Shown here: positions 7,406-16,672 of the stretch, one piece after another | Numbering within the stretch: position 1 is the first letter of the stretch | Layout: each line of letters begins with the position of its first letter | Source of the DNA: Sporichthya brevicatena | Lineage (GTDB): Bacteria > Actinomycetota > Actinomycetes > Sporichthyales > Sporichthyaceae | Direction: 5' to 3' | NCBI RefSeq assembly: GCF_039525035.1 | Contig: NZ_BAAAHE010000034.1 | Location: forward strand, 1 to 41,309 | Length of the DNA: 41,309 nt | The notes under the pieces: generated by a model | What the model saw: only the letters and a program-made list of their open reading frames with translations | The model's database searches: none | Told to the model about the DNA's origin: nothing | Program-made: the position numbers and the translations under genes

Positions 7406-9423
7406 ACGAGTACCTGCCGTATCTGATCTTCGGCCTGACGGCCGGCTCGATCTACGGCATCTCCGCTATGGGTCTGGTCCTGACCTACAAGACCTCCGGC
7501 GTGTTCAACTTCGCGCACGGCGCCGTGAGCGCGGTCAGCGCGTACGTGTTCTACGAGTGCTGTCAGGTCCGTGGGCTTCCGTGGCCGATCGCCGGTTTCA
7601 TCGCGGTGTTCGTCTTCGGCCCGCTCGCCGGACTGATCCTGGAACGTATGGCGGTCCAGCTCGCCAAGGTCACGGTCGCCAACCGGATCGTGGCTACCGT
7701 CGGTCTGCTGGTGTGCATCCTGGCCCTGGCCGGGATCTACTACGGCCCGAACTCGACGTTCGTCTTCGAGAGCTTTCTGCCGAGCGAGGCGGCGTTCACC
7801 ATCTCCGGCGTCGCGGTCAGCTGGGACAACGTGGTCAACCTGGCTTTCGGCATCGCGCTAGCCGTCGCGCTGTGGTTGTTCTTCACCTTCAGCCGGCTGG
7901 GTCTGCAGATGCGGGCCGTCGCCGACGACCCGGATCTGCTCGACGTCGCTGGCGTTGCACCGGCACAGGTGCGTCGGCTGGCGTGGGTAATCGGCTCCAT
8001 GCTCGCCGCTCTGTCCGGCGTGCTGTTCGCTTCCGCCCAAGGGCAGCTCGACATCAACCTGCTTTCGCTGCTGGTCGTGCAGGCCTTCGGCGCGGCGGCA
8101 ATCGCCCGCTTCACCAGCCTGCCGATGGCCTTCGTCGGCGGCATCATTGTCGGTCTGGCCCAGAAGATCGTGGCCAAGTTGATCGTGGGACACGATCAAT
8201 TGCAGGGCATCGACCTGAACGTGCCGTTCATCGTGCTGTTCATCTTCCTGCTGGTCGCCTCGAAGAACTCGCTGGTCGAAGCGGGACGCACCATCAAGGC
8301 CCAGGCCCCGCGGCCCAGCCTGTTCCCGCCCCAGGTCCGCACGGTCGGCTACGCAGCCCTCGCGGTCTTCGCGTTGTTCGTGCCGCACTTCGGCTTCGTC
8401 GGGTCTCACCTGACCGCTTGGAGCCAGGCGGTCGCGGCCATGGTTCTGTTCCTTTCGCTCGGTCTGCTGGTCCGGACCTCCGGTCAGATCTCCCTGTGTC
8501 ACATCGCCTTCGCGGCGATCGGCGCCAGTACGTTCGCGCACACCCAGTCCGACGGGCTGCCGTGGGTGGTCTCCGTGCTGCTCGCCGGCATTGCCGTGGT
8601 GCCCCTCGCGGCATTGATCGCCATCCCCGCCATCCGTCTGTCCGGACTCTTCCTCGGCCTGGCGACTCTCGGGTTCGGCATCTTCATCGCCCAGTACGCG
8701 TACCCGAAGAGTTACATGCTGGGCGGCGGCGTGATCCAGACCCCGCGCCCGCAGTTCTGGGGCATGGAGGACGACAAGCGGTACTACTACCTGCTGCTCG
8801 CCGTCACCGTGCTCGCGATCGCGCTCGTCGTGTCGATCGAGCGCTCGCGCTTCGGACGCCTGCTGCGCGGCCTCGGTGACTCGCCCACGGCGCTGGTCAC
8901 CGTCGGAGTGAGTATCAACGTCACTCGCGCGTTGGTCTTCTGCGTGGCGGGCTTCCTGGCCGGCATCAGCGGGGCGACGACGGCCTCGTTGTTCCGGAGT
9001 TCCAGTATCGACACCTACAACTACGTCCAGTCCCTGCTGCTGCTGGCCGTGCTGGCGATCTCGGGACGGCGCACGGTGCCCTCAGCGGTCGTCGCATCGC
9101 TCCTGCTCTACGTGGTTCCGAACTATCTCGACAACGCCACGGCCGGGTACTGGCTGCAGTTCGGCTTCGGCTTCTTCGCGATTGTGGCCGCCTGCGCGTC
9201 CTCCGGCGGTGTCGGAAGGTGGATCGATCGACTCACGGCGATCTCCGGCGCGGCGCCGGACGCGGGCAGTGGTGTGCCGGCACCGGGTGAGCCGACGTCA
9301 CGCTTGGCGGCCCGCACCGGCGACGTGTCGCGGGTATCCGTGCGGCGCGACCGGGTCCGGCGAGGTGACAGCGAACGCGAACGGGTGCTGGCCGGTGCCG
9401 GCGCTGATGAGGGGCGGCATTGA
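7402..9423 (+). CDS. fused LivH-LivM ABC permease
   Basis: Predicted 673-residue integral membrane protein. The first ~290 residues are a LivH-type permease, starting with YLIFGLTAGSIYGISAMGL and containing the GVFNFAHGA segment typical of LivH. Residues about 310-610 are a LivM-type permease (GQISLCHIAFAAIGA, then RLSGLFLGLATLGFG). The last ~60 residues are hydrophilic, Arg-rich and probably cytoplasmic. In many bacteria these are two genes; the fusion fixes their 1:1 stoichiometry. It follows the two small membrane proteins by a 4-base overlap and precedes the LivG-type ATPase by a 1-base overlap (TGATG). It forms the membrane channel of the importer. Confidence 0.92.
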   Translation: MNEYLPYLIFGLTAGSIYGISAMGLVLTYKTSGVFNFAHGAVSAVSAYVFYECCQVRGLPWPIAGFIAVFVFGPLAGLILERMAVQLAKVTVANRIVATVGLLVCILALAGIYYGPNSTFVFESFLPSEAAFTISGVAVSWDNVVNLAFGIALAVALWLFFTFSRLGLQMRAVADDPDLLDVAGVAPAQVRRLAWVIGSMLAALSGVLFASAQGQLDINLLSLLVVQAFGAAAIARFTSLPMAFVGGIIVGLAQKIVAKLIVGHDQLQGIDLNVPFIVLFIFLLVASKNSLVEAGRTIKAQAPRPSLFPPQVRTVGYAALAVFALFVPHFGFVGSHLTAWSQAVAAMVLFLSLGLLVRTSGQISLCHIAFAAIGASTFAHTQSDGLPWVVSVLLAGIAVVPLAALIAIPAIRLSGLFLGLATLGFGIFIAQYAYPKSYMLGGGVIQTPRPQFWGMEDDKRYYYLLLAVTVLAIALVVSIERSRFGRLLRGLGDSPTALVTVGVSINVTRALVFCVAGFLAGISGATTASLFRSSSIDTYNYVQSLLLLAVLAISGRRTVPSAVVASLLLYVVPNYLDNATAGYWLQFGFGFFAIVAACASSGGVGRWIDRLTAISGAAPDAGSGVPAPGEPTSRLAARTGDVSRVSVRRDRVRRGDSERERVLAGAGADEGRH

Positions 9424-10220
9424 TGGCGCAGGTTGACGGGCTCTCTGTCGAGGGACTGGTCGTTCGCTTCGGTGGCCTCACTGCGGTCGACGGACAGACT
9501 CTGACGGCCCCCCGGGGCAGGATCACCGGGCTGATCGGGCCGAACGGTGCGGGCAAGACCACGACGTTCAACGCCTGCACCGGCATGCTCCGACCCACCG
9601 CCGGCAGGGTCAGCCTGTTCGGAGAGAACGTCACGTCGTTGCCGCCGCAGGCCAGGGCTCTACGTGGACTGGGTCGCACGTTTCAGCGCATGGAACTCTT
9701 CGACACCTTGACCGTCCGGGAAAACGTCCGAATGGGCAAGGAAGGCGGCATGGCGGGACGCAACCCGCTGCGACATCTCCGGGCTCCGCGCGGGCAGGCG
9801 GCGCTCGTCGACCGACTGGCTGATGATGCCCTCGACATGTGCGGCATCGGCCACCTGGCTCATCGCCGGCCCAGCGATCTGTCGACCGGGCAGCGTCGGC
9901 TCGTCGAGCTCGCACGATGCATTGCGGGTGAGTTCACGATCATGCTGCTGGATGAACCCTCCAGCGGTCTTGACGGGGAGGAGACCGAGGAGTTCGGGCG
10001 GATCCTGCGTTCCCTGGTCGCCGATCGTGGCGTCGGGATCCTGATCGTGGAACACGACATGGCCCTCGTCATGAGCACGTGCGAGTACATCCATGTCCTC
10101 GACTTCGGCAAGCCCATCTTCGAAGGCACACCGCCGCAGGTCGCCAGCAGCCCCTTGGTCCGCGCGGCGTATCTCGGCTCGGAAGCCTCCGAGCTCGAAC
10201 TGGTCGAGGAAGGTGCCTGA
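9423..10220 (+). CDS. livG: ABC importer ATPase, LivG type
   Basis: Predicted 265-residue ATPase. I choose ATG 9423, which overlaps the permease stop by one base and has GAGGGGCGG upstream, over a TTG one codon earlier. Walker A is GPNGAGKTT (about 41-49), Walker B is IMLLDEPSSGLD, and the H-loop is VEHDM. The signature is LSTGQ rather than the usual LSGGQ. The insertion typical of LivG after the Q-loop (about 100-130) is present. It pairs with the next ATPase to drive the fused permease. Confidence 0.92.
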   Translation: MAQVDGLSVEGLVVRFGGLTAVDGQTLTAPRGRITGLIGPNGAGKTTTFNACTGMLRPTAGRVSLFGENVTSLPPQARALRGLGRTFQRMELFDTLTVRENVRMGKEGGMAGRNPLRHLRAPRGQAALVDRLADDALDMCGIGHLAHRRPSDLSTGQRRLVELARCIAGEFTIMLLDEPSSGLDGEETEEFGRILRSLVADRGVGILIVEHDMALVMSTCEYIHVLDFGKPIFEGTPPQVASSPLVRAAYLGSEASELELVEEGA

Positions 10221-10915
10221 TGCTCGAACTCTCCGGGGTCGACGCTCACTACGGCGCGACTCAGGTGCTGCGCGGGATCGACATCCAGGTGCCGGTCTCC
10301 TCTGTCGTCGCGCTGCTCGGGCCCAACGGGGCCGGCAAGACTACGCTGCTTCGCGTTGCCAGCGGACTGCTCAAGCCCACCCGTGGACGCATGAGTATCG
10401 ACGGTGTGGACGTGACGGGAGCGGCGCCCCATCAGCTGGTGGACAAAGGGCTCTGCCTGGTGCCGGAGGGTCGCGGCATCTTCGGCTCCCTGACGGTGCG
10501 TGAGAACTTGGTTCTCTGCTCGCGCCGCGGCGGCGAGAAGGAAGCGATCGAGCGCGCGGTCGACGCGTTTCCGCGTCTTGGTGAGCGCCTCGATCAGGTC
10601 TCGCGGACGATGAGTGGTGGCGAGCAGCAGATGCTCGCTCTCAGTCGGGCGTACATCCAGCGCCCGCGATTCGTCCTGCTCGACGAGGTCAGCATGGGTC
10701 TGGCGCCCAAGATCGTCGACGAGATCTTCGAGTTCCTTGCCCGTCTTGCCCAGGAGGGGACGGCGCTGCTCCTGGTTGAGCAGTACGTCACTCGGGCTCT
10801 GGCGGCCGCCGACTACGTCTACCTCCTCAACCGCGGACAGGTCGGGTTCGCGGGTGAGCCCAGTCAGCTCGACGCGGACGCCCTGGCCGAGCATTACGTC
10901 GGGGCCGGCCAGTAG
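10220..10915 (+). CDS. livF: ABC importer ATPase, LivF type
   Basis: Predicted 231 residues, ATG 10220 in a 1-base overlap with the preceding gene's stop (TGATG). Walker A is GPNGAGKTT, the signature is MSGGEQQ, Walker B is VLLDEVSMGLAP, and LLVEQY is the H-loop region, with Gln at the switch position as is usual in LivF. Its length is normal for LivF. It is the last gene of the importer operon; the next gene is 113 bases away and has its own promoter. No strong terminator is visible behind it. Confidence 0.92.
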   Translation: MLELSGVDAHYGATQVLRGIDIQVPVSSVVALLGPNGAGKTTLLRVASGLLKPTRGRMSIDGVDVTGAAPHQLVDKGLCLVPEGRGIFGSLTVRENLVLCSRRGGEKEAIERAVDAFPRLGERLDQVSRTMSGGEQQMLALSRAYIQRPRFVLLDEVSMGLAPKIVDEIFEFLARLAQEGTALLLVEQYVTRALAAADYVYLLNRGQVGFAGEPSQLDADALAEHYVGAGQ

Positions 10916-10949
10916 CACGTGCTGCGAGTAAGTCTGCGTGAGTCTGGCT

Positions 10950-11011
10950 TGACGCCCCGGCCACTCCGGGCGAGAATGCGGACGAGCGGACAAAAAGCGT
11001 CTGTGTGTCAG
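10950..11011 (+). promoter_or_regulatory. promoter and operator of the Rieske oxygenase unit
   Basis: TTGACG (10950-10955) and GAGAAT (10973-10978) are 17 bases apart. The cluster-wide element follows at 10988-11011, over the expected transcription start. It has ACAA at 10990, GTC at +9 (10999) and GTC at +17 (11007). A repressor bound here would block the promoter. Shine-Dalgarno AAGGA is at 11016-11020, 8 bases before ATG 11029. Confidence 0.6.
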
Positions 11012-11028
11012 AACTAAGGATGTCACTC

Positions 11029-12033
11029 ATGCACGGATTCCCTCACGGTTACGCCAGCGGTTGGTACCAGGTGGGGTGGAGCGGAGAGTTCGGTCCCGGG
11101 GCGGTCGTCCCGCTTCGGTACTTCGAGAAGGACCTCGTGTGCTTCCGAACCGAGTCCGGCGACCTACGGATCAGTGACGCCTTCTGCCTCCACTTCGGCG
11201 CGCACCTCGGTTACGGGGGCAAGGTCGAAGGAGACTGCATCGTCTGCCCGTTCCACGGCTGGAAGTGGGACGCCGAAGGTCGCAACGTCGACATCCCGTA
11301 CAGCGACCCCGAGCGGATGAAGCTGCAGATCAAGCACTGGCCCGTCGCCGAGGTCGACGGCCTCGTGCTGATGTGGTTCGGGGCGAACGGCGAGGCGCCG
11401 ACCTGGGACCCGCCGCGGATGCTGCCGGAGGGCGCCGACCACCTCACGGATTTCTGGCCGGTCTACCCGGACACGTGCCACGTCTGGCCCGGTCTGCGAT
11501 TCCCGCCGCAGGTCGCCACCGAGAACAGTGGCGACGCAGCCCACTTCCACTATGTCCACGGCGCCGCGTCAGTGCCGGACGTCGAGGAGTGGTCGGAGGG
11601 CGAGCACTGGTTCACCACGGGGTTCAAGGTGACCTTCGGGGGCCACGCCCCGACCACCTGGGCCACACCCAACGGGCCGGTGGACGGGCGGATCGTCACG
11701 ACGTGCCACGGGATGGGACTCGCTGCGGGGCGCATCGAGTCCTTCGACCTCGTCTACACGCTCGCCTCGACGACGCCGATCGACCGCCACACCTCCGACC
11801 ACCGCGCGACGGTGTGGGTCCCCAAGGTGCGGGGTGACGGTTCGAAGCTGGACGAGTCGGTACGTGACCGCTGGGCACGCCAGCAGACCACGCAGCACGT
11901 CGCCGACTTCCCGGTGTGGGAGAACATGACCTACATCGCGAAGCCGCCGTTCGCGGCCACCGAGGTCAAGTCCTTCCACGCCCTGCGGCGGTGGATCGAG
12001 GGGCAGTACTCGAACTCCGGCGGGGCCGCGTGA
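11029..12033 (+). CDS. Rieske non-heme iron oxygenase, KshA-like
   Basis: Predicted 334-residue terminal oxygenase. ATG 11029 is chosen because AAGGA sits 8 bases upstream; in-frame starts at 11005 and 11020 lack a well-placed Shine-Dalgarno. The Rieske [2Fe-2S] site is C53-x-H55 and C73-x2-H76 (CPFHGW). The mononuclear iron site is in ENSGDAAHFHYVH (D169, H172, H177). Length and layout resemble 3-ketosteroid 9-alpha-hydroxylase oxygenase (KshA) and similar single-component oxygenases that hydroxylate alicyclic compounds. No reductase lies beside it; the reductase at 29998-31677 or a distant gene could supply electrons. It heads a seven-gene unit. The substrate is not known. Confidence 0.88.
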   Translation: MHGFPHGYASGWYQVGWSGEFGPGAVVPLRYFEKDLVCFRTESGDLRISDAFCLHFGAHLGYGGKVEGDCIVCPFHGWKWDAEGRNVDIPYSDPERMKLQIKHWPVAEVDGLVLMWFGANGEAPTWDPPRMLPEGADHLTDFWPVYPDTCHVWPGLRFPPQVATENSGDAAHFHYVHGAASVPDVEEWSEGEHWFTTGFKVTFGGHAPTTWATPNGPVDGRIVTTCHGMGLAAGRIESFDLVYTLASTTPIDRHTSDHRATVWVPKVRGDGSKLDESVRDRWARQQTTQHVADFPVWENMTYIAKPPFAATEVKSFHALRRWIEGQYSNSGGAA

Positions 12034-12977
12034 CCCCGACCGACTCGCTCGGCTTCGGGCTGCTCGTTCCTACCCTCGCAGAGTTCGAGCCGTGCGGCCT
12101 TTCGGACTTGCGGGCGGCTGCGGAACTCGGCGACCGTTCTGACGTCGATGTGCTGTGGGTGGGCGACCACCTCATGTACAGCGCACCGATCCACGACGCC
12201 ACGGTGGCCACGGCGGTGCTCGGGGCCCTCACGTCGCGGGTCAAGGTGGGCACCAACGTGCTTCAGCTTCCCCTCCGTCGGCCGGTGGACGTGGCGAAGA
12301 GTTACGCCTCGATCAGCCAACTGACCTCGGGTCGCGTGGTGCTCGGCATCGGCGTGGGTGGCGGGTTCGAGCCCGAGTGGATCGCGGCCGGCGTGAGTCT
12401 GCGCGATCGCGGCGCGCGCTGTGACGAGGCCATCGACGCGCTGCACTGGTACTGGAACGGTGAGGAGCGCGCGGGCCGGTACGCCGTCAGCCCGGGTGTG
12501 GCGATCGACCCTCCGCCGGTCGGCGGCCGCGTCCCGCTGTGGGTGGGCGGCCGCGCCGGGGCGGCAGTCCGCCGGGCGGCGCGATGTGACGGCAGCCTGA
12601 ACATCTGGGTCAGCCCACAGCGGTGCGCGTCGATCCGAGAGGAAATTACCGACCTGCGCGATGGCGACATCGCCGAGTTCACCTTCGGCCTCGAGCTGCT
12701 TGCCCACGTGCACGACGATCTCGCCACGGCGCGGGAGAACACGCGAACCGCGATCTCGCGCCTGAACCTCGAACCCGATGCGCTGGAGAAGTACACCGCG
12801 TACGGACCGCCGGAGGTCGTGGCCGAGCGGGTCCTCGCGTTCGTGGAGGCCGGCGTGCAGCACGTCAGCTTCTACCTGCCGACGGAGGGCTGGCTTCCCC
12901 AAGCGACCCGCATCGTCGACGAGGTGATCCCGCTGGTGCGCGCCGCCCGCCCCTCGCTCGTCGCCCTGGAGGCATGA
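12030..12977 (+). CDS. LLM-class (luciferase-like) flavin or F420 oxidoreductase
   Basis: Predicted 315 residues, starting at GTG 12030 in a GTGA overlap with the Rieske gene's stop. It has the luciferase-like TIM-barrel hallmarks: VDVLWVGDHLMY near residue 45, VKVGTNVLQLPLRRP, then SGRVVLGIGVGGG, and PLWVGGR in the second half. Family members use FMNH2 or coenzyme F420, and actinobacteria commonly have F420 versions. The reaction could be a monooxygenation, a Baeyer-Villiger-type oxidation or a hydride transfer. The cofactor cannot be decided here. Confidence 0.82.
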   Translation: MTPTDSLGFGLLVPTLAEFEPCGLSDLRAAAELGDRSDVDVLWVGDHLMYSAPIHDATVATAVLGALTSRVKVGTNVLQLPLRRPVDVAKSYASISQLTSGRVVLGIGVGGGFEPEWIAAGVSLRDRGARCDEAIDALHWYWNGEERAGRYAVSPGVAIDPPPVGGRVPLWVGGRAGAAVRRAARCDGSLNIWVSPQRCASIREEITDLRDGDIAEFTFGLELLAHVHDDLATARENTRTAISRLNLEPDALEKYTAYGPPEVVAERVLAFVEAGVQHVSFYLPTEGWLPQATRIVDEVIPLVRAARPSLVALEA

Positions 12978-12981
12978 CGTC

Positions 12982-13878
12982 ATGACGGATTACGGATTCC
13001 TCATCTACGAGGAGATCGACGACGCGTCGATCGTGCGGATCCTGCTGAACCGGCCGGAGACCCGTAACGCCCAGAACCGTGGGCTGCTGGTCGAGCTCGA
13101 TGAGGCCTTCGCCCGTGCCGAGGAGGACGACCGCGTCCGCGTCGTCATCCTCGGCGGTGTGGGTCCGCTCTTCTCCTCCGGCCACGACCTGGGCTCGAAG
13201 GTGCATCTGGCCGAGCTCAACGAGGGGCCCGAACAGCACCCCAGCCGCCGGATCAACGGTGGCACGAAGCCCGCCACCGAGAAGCGAATGCGTCAGGAGT
13301 GGCACTACTTCTTCGACAACACGCGACGCTGGCGCAACCTCCGGAAGATCACCATCGCGCAGGTTCAGGGCAAGGTCTTCGCGGCCGGGCTCATGCTGAC
13401 CTGGGCCTGCGACCTCATCGTCGGTGCCGATGACGTCGAGTTCGCCGACGTGGTCGGCAGTCGACTCGGCATGTGCGGCGTCGAGTACTTCGGGCACCCC
13501 TGGGAGTTCGGACCTCGTCGCGCCAAGGAGCTGCTCCTCACCGGCGACACGCTGACCGTGGACGAGGCGTACCGCATCGGCATGGTGAGCAAGGTCTTCC
13601 CGCGCGCGGAGCTCGAGGAGTCGACGCTGGCCTTCGCGCGGCGCATTGCGCGCATGCCGTCGATGGCGGCTCTGCTCATCAAGGAATCGGTGAACCAGAG
13701 CGTCGACAACATGGGTTTCTACAACGCTCTCAACGCCTGCTTCACCCTGCACGAACTGAACCACGCCTACTGGGCCGAGGTGAGCGGCGGCAAGGTGATC
13801 CTCGGAACCGAGGAATTCGGCCTTCCCGGGTGGAAGGACGCAGGTCCGCCCCGACCGCGGGACGCAGCGACCCCATGA
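12982..13878 (+). CDS. enoyl-CoA hydratase/isomerase family protein
   Basis: Predicted 298 residues of the crotonase fold, starting at ATG 12982, 4 bases after the preceding stop. SSGHDL (about 65-70) and the GKVFAAG segment provide the two oxyanion-hole NH groups. CDLIVGADDVEFAD follows as usual. The region that normally holds the second catalytic Glu reads VVGSRLGMCG, so it may not be a classic hydratase; isomerase, hydrolase or C-C-cleaving crotonases are alternatives. A long insert (about 75-110) and a C-terminal extension (GWKDAGPPRP) are present. It probably acts on a CoA-ester intermediate of the pathway. Confidence 0.85.
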   Translation: MTDYGFLIYEEIDDASIVRILLNRPETRNAQNRGLLVELDEAFARAEEDDRVRVVILGGVGPLFSSGHDLGSKVHLAELNEGPEQHPSRRINGGTKPATEKRMRQEWHYFFDNTRRWRNLRKITIAQVQGKVFAAGLMLTWACDLIVGADDVEFADVVGSRLGMCGVEYFGHPWEFGPRRAKELLLTGDTLTVDEAYRIGMVSKVFPRAELEESTLAFARRIARMPSMAALLIKESVNQSVDNMGFYNALNACFTLHELNHAYWAEVSGGKVILGTEEFGLPGWKDAGPPRPRDAATP

Positions 13879-15068
13879 CCGGCACCAGCCTCGCCCCGAC
13901 GGTCCTCGATGCGATCCAGACCCTCACGGACTTCGCCGCCGGTAACGCCGACGTGGACCAGGTTCTCCGGCGTCAGTACGAACTCGGTCTCGCCTGGCCG
14001 CACTTCCGCGTCGGGGAAGGGGGCCTCGGCCTGAGCCGCGCGGAGGCCCGCGCGGTCCGAGCGCGACTGACCGAGATCGACCTCCCGCGGACACCGGCCA
14101 GCTTCGTGGGACTGCACCAGGCCTCGGCGCTGTTCCACGACTTCGGCTCCGACCGCCAGCGGGCCCTGATCCCGCGCATCTTCACGGGGGAGGACCAGTG
14201 GTGTCAGCTCTTCAGTGAGCCCGGCGCCGGATCCGACCTCGCGAACGTCGGGTGCCGCGCCGAACTGCGCGGCGGGACCTGGCACATCGACGGGCAGAAG
14301 GTGTGGACGAGCAACGCTCGCCACGCCTCCCATGCTCTCCTGCTCGCGCGGACCGATCCCGGCGAGGTGAAGCACCGCGGCATGACCATGTTCGTCCTCG
14401 ACATGCGGCAGCCCGGCGTCGAGGTCAGGCCGCTGCGGCAGATGGACGGCGGCGCGCGGTTCAGCGAGGTGTTCCTGGTCGACGCGCGGGTCAGCGATAC
14501 GGACCGGGTCGGTGACGTCGGCGCCGGCTGGGCGATGGCGATGCACATCCTGACCACGGAGCGGGACGGCGCCAGTGAGCTCTTCGACCGGCCTGTGGAG
14601 GAGATCCTCGAACTGTGGCGCACGAGCTCACCGCGGCCTGCGCCTGCGCTCCGGGACGAGGTCGTACGCCTGTGGGTCTCCTCGCGGGTGAACCAGCTCT
14701 CCGGGGCCCGGGCCCGGCGGAGCGGTGATCCGGCGGAGAAGGCCCGACTCGGCGGCATCGCGAAGATCGCCGCGAGCGAGCATGCGCAACGGCACGCTGA
14801 TCTCCTCGCGGTCCTCCTCGGGCCCTCCGCCGTCGCCGCCGCCGACTACGAGGCGGCGTTCGAGGACGACCTCGATCCACGCTCCACCGCGGCCAAGGAC
14901 TTCGGCAGCCTTTCGCCGCACCGCTTCATCCTGCGCTGTCGAGCTATGTCCATCGAGGGCGGCACCAATGAGATCGCGCGCAACGTGGCGGGTGAGCGTG
15001 TTCTGGGCCTTCCGCCCGAGCCCCGCGCGGACAAGGGACGCCCATGGCGGGATCTGCTCAAGTCATGA
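13875..15068 (+). CDS. acyl-CoA dehydrogenase
   Basis: Predicted 397-residue FAD enzyme beginning at ATG 13875 in an ATGA overlap. It has the family motif SEPGAGSDLAN and, near the C-terminus, IEGGTNEIARNVAGERVLGLP, both of which contact FAD or the substrate. The N-terminal helical domain is short (ACAD proteins commonly have a longer one). It would introduce a double bond into an acyl-CoA. Some actinobacterial steroid dehydrogenases of this family work as alpha2beta2 pairs. The second full-length member at the end of this unit could be its partner, but this is a guess. Confidence 0.88.
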   Translation: MTGTSLAPTVLDAIQTLTDFAAGNADVDQVLRRQYELGLAWPHFRVGEGGLGLSRAEARAVRARLTEIDLPRTPASFVGLHQASALFHDFGSDRQRALIPRIFTGEDQWCQLFSEPGAGSDLANVGCRAELRGGTWHIDGQKVWTSNARHASHALLLARTDPGEVKHRGMTMFVLDMRQPGVEVRPLRQMDGGARFSEVFLVDARVSDTDRVGDVGAGWAMAMHILTTERDGASELFDRPVEEILELWRTSSPRPAPALRDEVVRLWVSSRVNQLSGARARRSGDPAEKARLGGIAKIAASEHAQRHADLLAVLLGPSAVAAADYEAAFEDDLDPRSTAAKDFGSLSPHRFILRCRAMSIEGGTNEIARNVAGERVLGLPPEPRADKGRPWRDLLKS

Positions 15069-16672
15069 CTGATCGTCAGGTCTCCTTCGCGTTCGGCGAT
15101 CTCTGGGAACTGGTGAGTGCGGCGGTTCCGGATCGCACCGCGTTGGTCTGCGAATCGACGCGCCTGACCTTCGCTGAGCTGGACGAACGGGCCGCCCAGT
15201 TGGCCGGCTGGCTCGCCGCGCAGGGCGTCGTCCCGGGGAGTTACGTCGGCGTCCAGATGCGTAACCGGTCCGAGCACGTCGAGACCATGCTCGCGGCCTA
15301 CAAGCTGCGCGCCGTCCCGGTGAACATCAATTACCGCTTCGGGCCGCAGGAGTTGCGGTACCTGTACGCCGATGCCGGCCTGAGCGGCGTCGTCCACGAC
15401 GAGGACCTGCGCGAGGCCGTCGACGAGGCAAGGCAGGACGTCCCGGGTCTGACCTGGACGCTGGAGGCCGGTACCGACTTCGGTGCGGCGGTGGGTGCGA
15501 GCTCACCGGCGGCAGTTCGGCCCCGCTCCGGGGACGACGTGTACGCCCTCTACACCGGCGGCACGACCGGGCACCCGAAGGCAGTTGAGTGGCGGATGGA
15601 GGACGCGTTCTTCGCGTGCGTCGGCGGCGGCGATCCAACCGGTGACCGCGGCCCGGTGTCGACCCCCACGGAGCTCCTGGACCGTCTGCTCGAGGATCGA
15701 GCGTTCCTCCCCGCCCCGCCGTTGGTGCACGCGGCCGGTATGTGGACCACCCTGCGGTGGCTGTTCGCTGGGTGCAAGGTTGTTCTCGTTCCTCGGTTCG
15801 ATCCCGCTGACATCTGGCGGCACATCGCCCGGGAGCGGGTCACGACCATGAACATCGTCGGTGACGCGATGGCGCGCCCGCTGGTTTCCGCCGTGCCGGA
15901 AAGTGCGGACCTCACGTGCCTGCGCACCGTCGCGACCGGGGGAGCGGGACTGAGCCCCGCGGTGCGATCGCAGCTGCTCGCCGCACTGCCGTGGCTGACG
16001 GTCAAGGACAGCTACGGGTCGTCGGAAACCGGCGTCCACGGCTGGGGTGTATCCGACTCCGGCCGCACGGCAACCGGCTTCTCTGTCGTGGACACCGTCC
16101 TGTTCGACCCGCAGACGCGTGCCCCCAAGCCGGCCGGTGCTCCCGGCCCGGGCCTCGTGGCCCGCCGCGGCCGGGTCCCGCTGCGCTACCGAGGTGATGC
16201 CGCCAAGAGCGGCGATACCTTTGTGACGATCGACGGGGAGCGCTACGCCCTCACCGGCGACCTCGCCGAGCTCGACCCGGACGGCCAGTTGCGCCTCATC
16301 GGACGAGGGTCCCAATGCATCAACTCGGGCGGGGAGAAGATCTTTCCCGAGGAGGTCGAGCAGATCCTGCGCGAACATCCGGACGTGATCGACGCGGTCG
16401 TGGTCGGTTTGCCCGACGAGCGGTGGGGTCAGAAGGTTGCGGCCCTGGTGGCTCCGTCTGACGGGGCGTCACCCAACGAGACGAACCTGCGTAGATATTG
16501 CCGGGAGCGGCTCGCGGGTTACAAGGTGCCCAAGCACGTGTTCGTCGTTCCGGCGGTGGAACGGACCATCGCGGGCAAGCTCGACTACCGGTGGGCCTCC
16601 GGCCGCGCCGCCACCCTGGCCCGAGCTCAGCAATCCTCCGGGAGCGCGCCGATGGAGGCGATTTCCTCATGA
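15065..16672 (+). CDS. AMP-forming acyl-CoA synthetase
   Basis: Predicted 535 residues, ATG 15065 in an ATGA overlap. It is an ANL-superfamily enzyme. The phosphate loop reads YTGGTTGHPKAVEW, with Gly for the usual Ser, followed by DSYGSSETG, YALTGDLAELDPDG, GRGSQCINSGGEKIFPEEVE and the C-terminal Lys region VERTIAGKLDYRW. It should adenylate a carboxylic acid and join it to CoA, and resembles FadD enzymes of the FadD3/FadD19 kind. It may activate a side-chain or ring-opened acid. Substrate unknown. Confidence 0.87.
   Translation: MTDRQVSFAFGDLWELVSAAVPDRTALVCESTRLTFAELDERAAQLAGWLAAQGVVPGSYVGVQMRNRSEHVETMLAAYKLRAVPVNINYRFGPQELRYLYADAGLSGVVHDEDLREAVDEARQDVPGLTWTLEAGTDFGAAVGASSPAAVRPRSGDDVYALYTGGTTGHPKAVEWRMEDAFFACVGGGDPTGDRGPVSTPTELLDRLLEDRAFLPAPPLVHAAGMWTTLRWLFAGCKVVLVPRFDPADIWRHIARERVTTMNIVGDAMARPLVSAVPESADLTCLRTVATGGAGLSPAVRSQLLAALPWLTVKDSYGSSETGVHGWGVSDSGRTATGFSVVDTVLFDPQTRAPKPAGAPGPGLVARRGRVPLRYRGDAAKSGDTFVTIDGERYALTGDLAELDPDGQLRLIGRGSQCINSGGEKIFPEEVEQILREHPDVIDAVVVGLPDERWGQKVAALVAPSDGASPNETNLRRYCRERLAGYKVPKHVFVVPAVERTIAGKLDYRWASGRAATLARAQQSSGSAPMEAISS

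Noticed and set aside
10957-10971. CCCGG-CCACT-CCGGG hairpin after the LivF gene as terminator
   Set aside because: It lies inside the spacer of the next unit's promoter, has a 5-bp stem and no T-tract.
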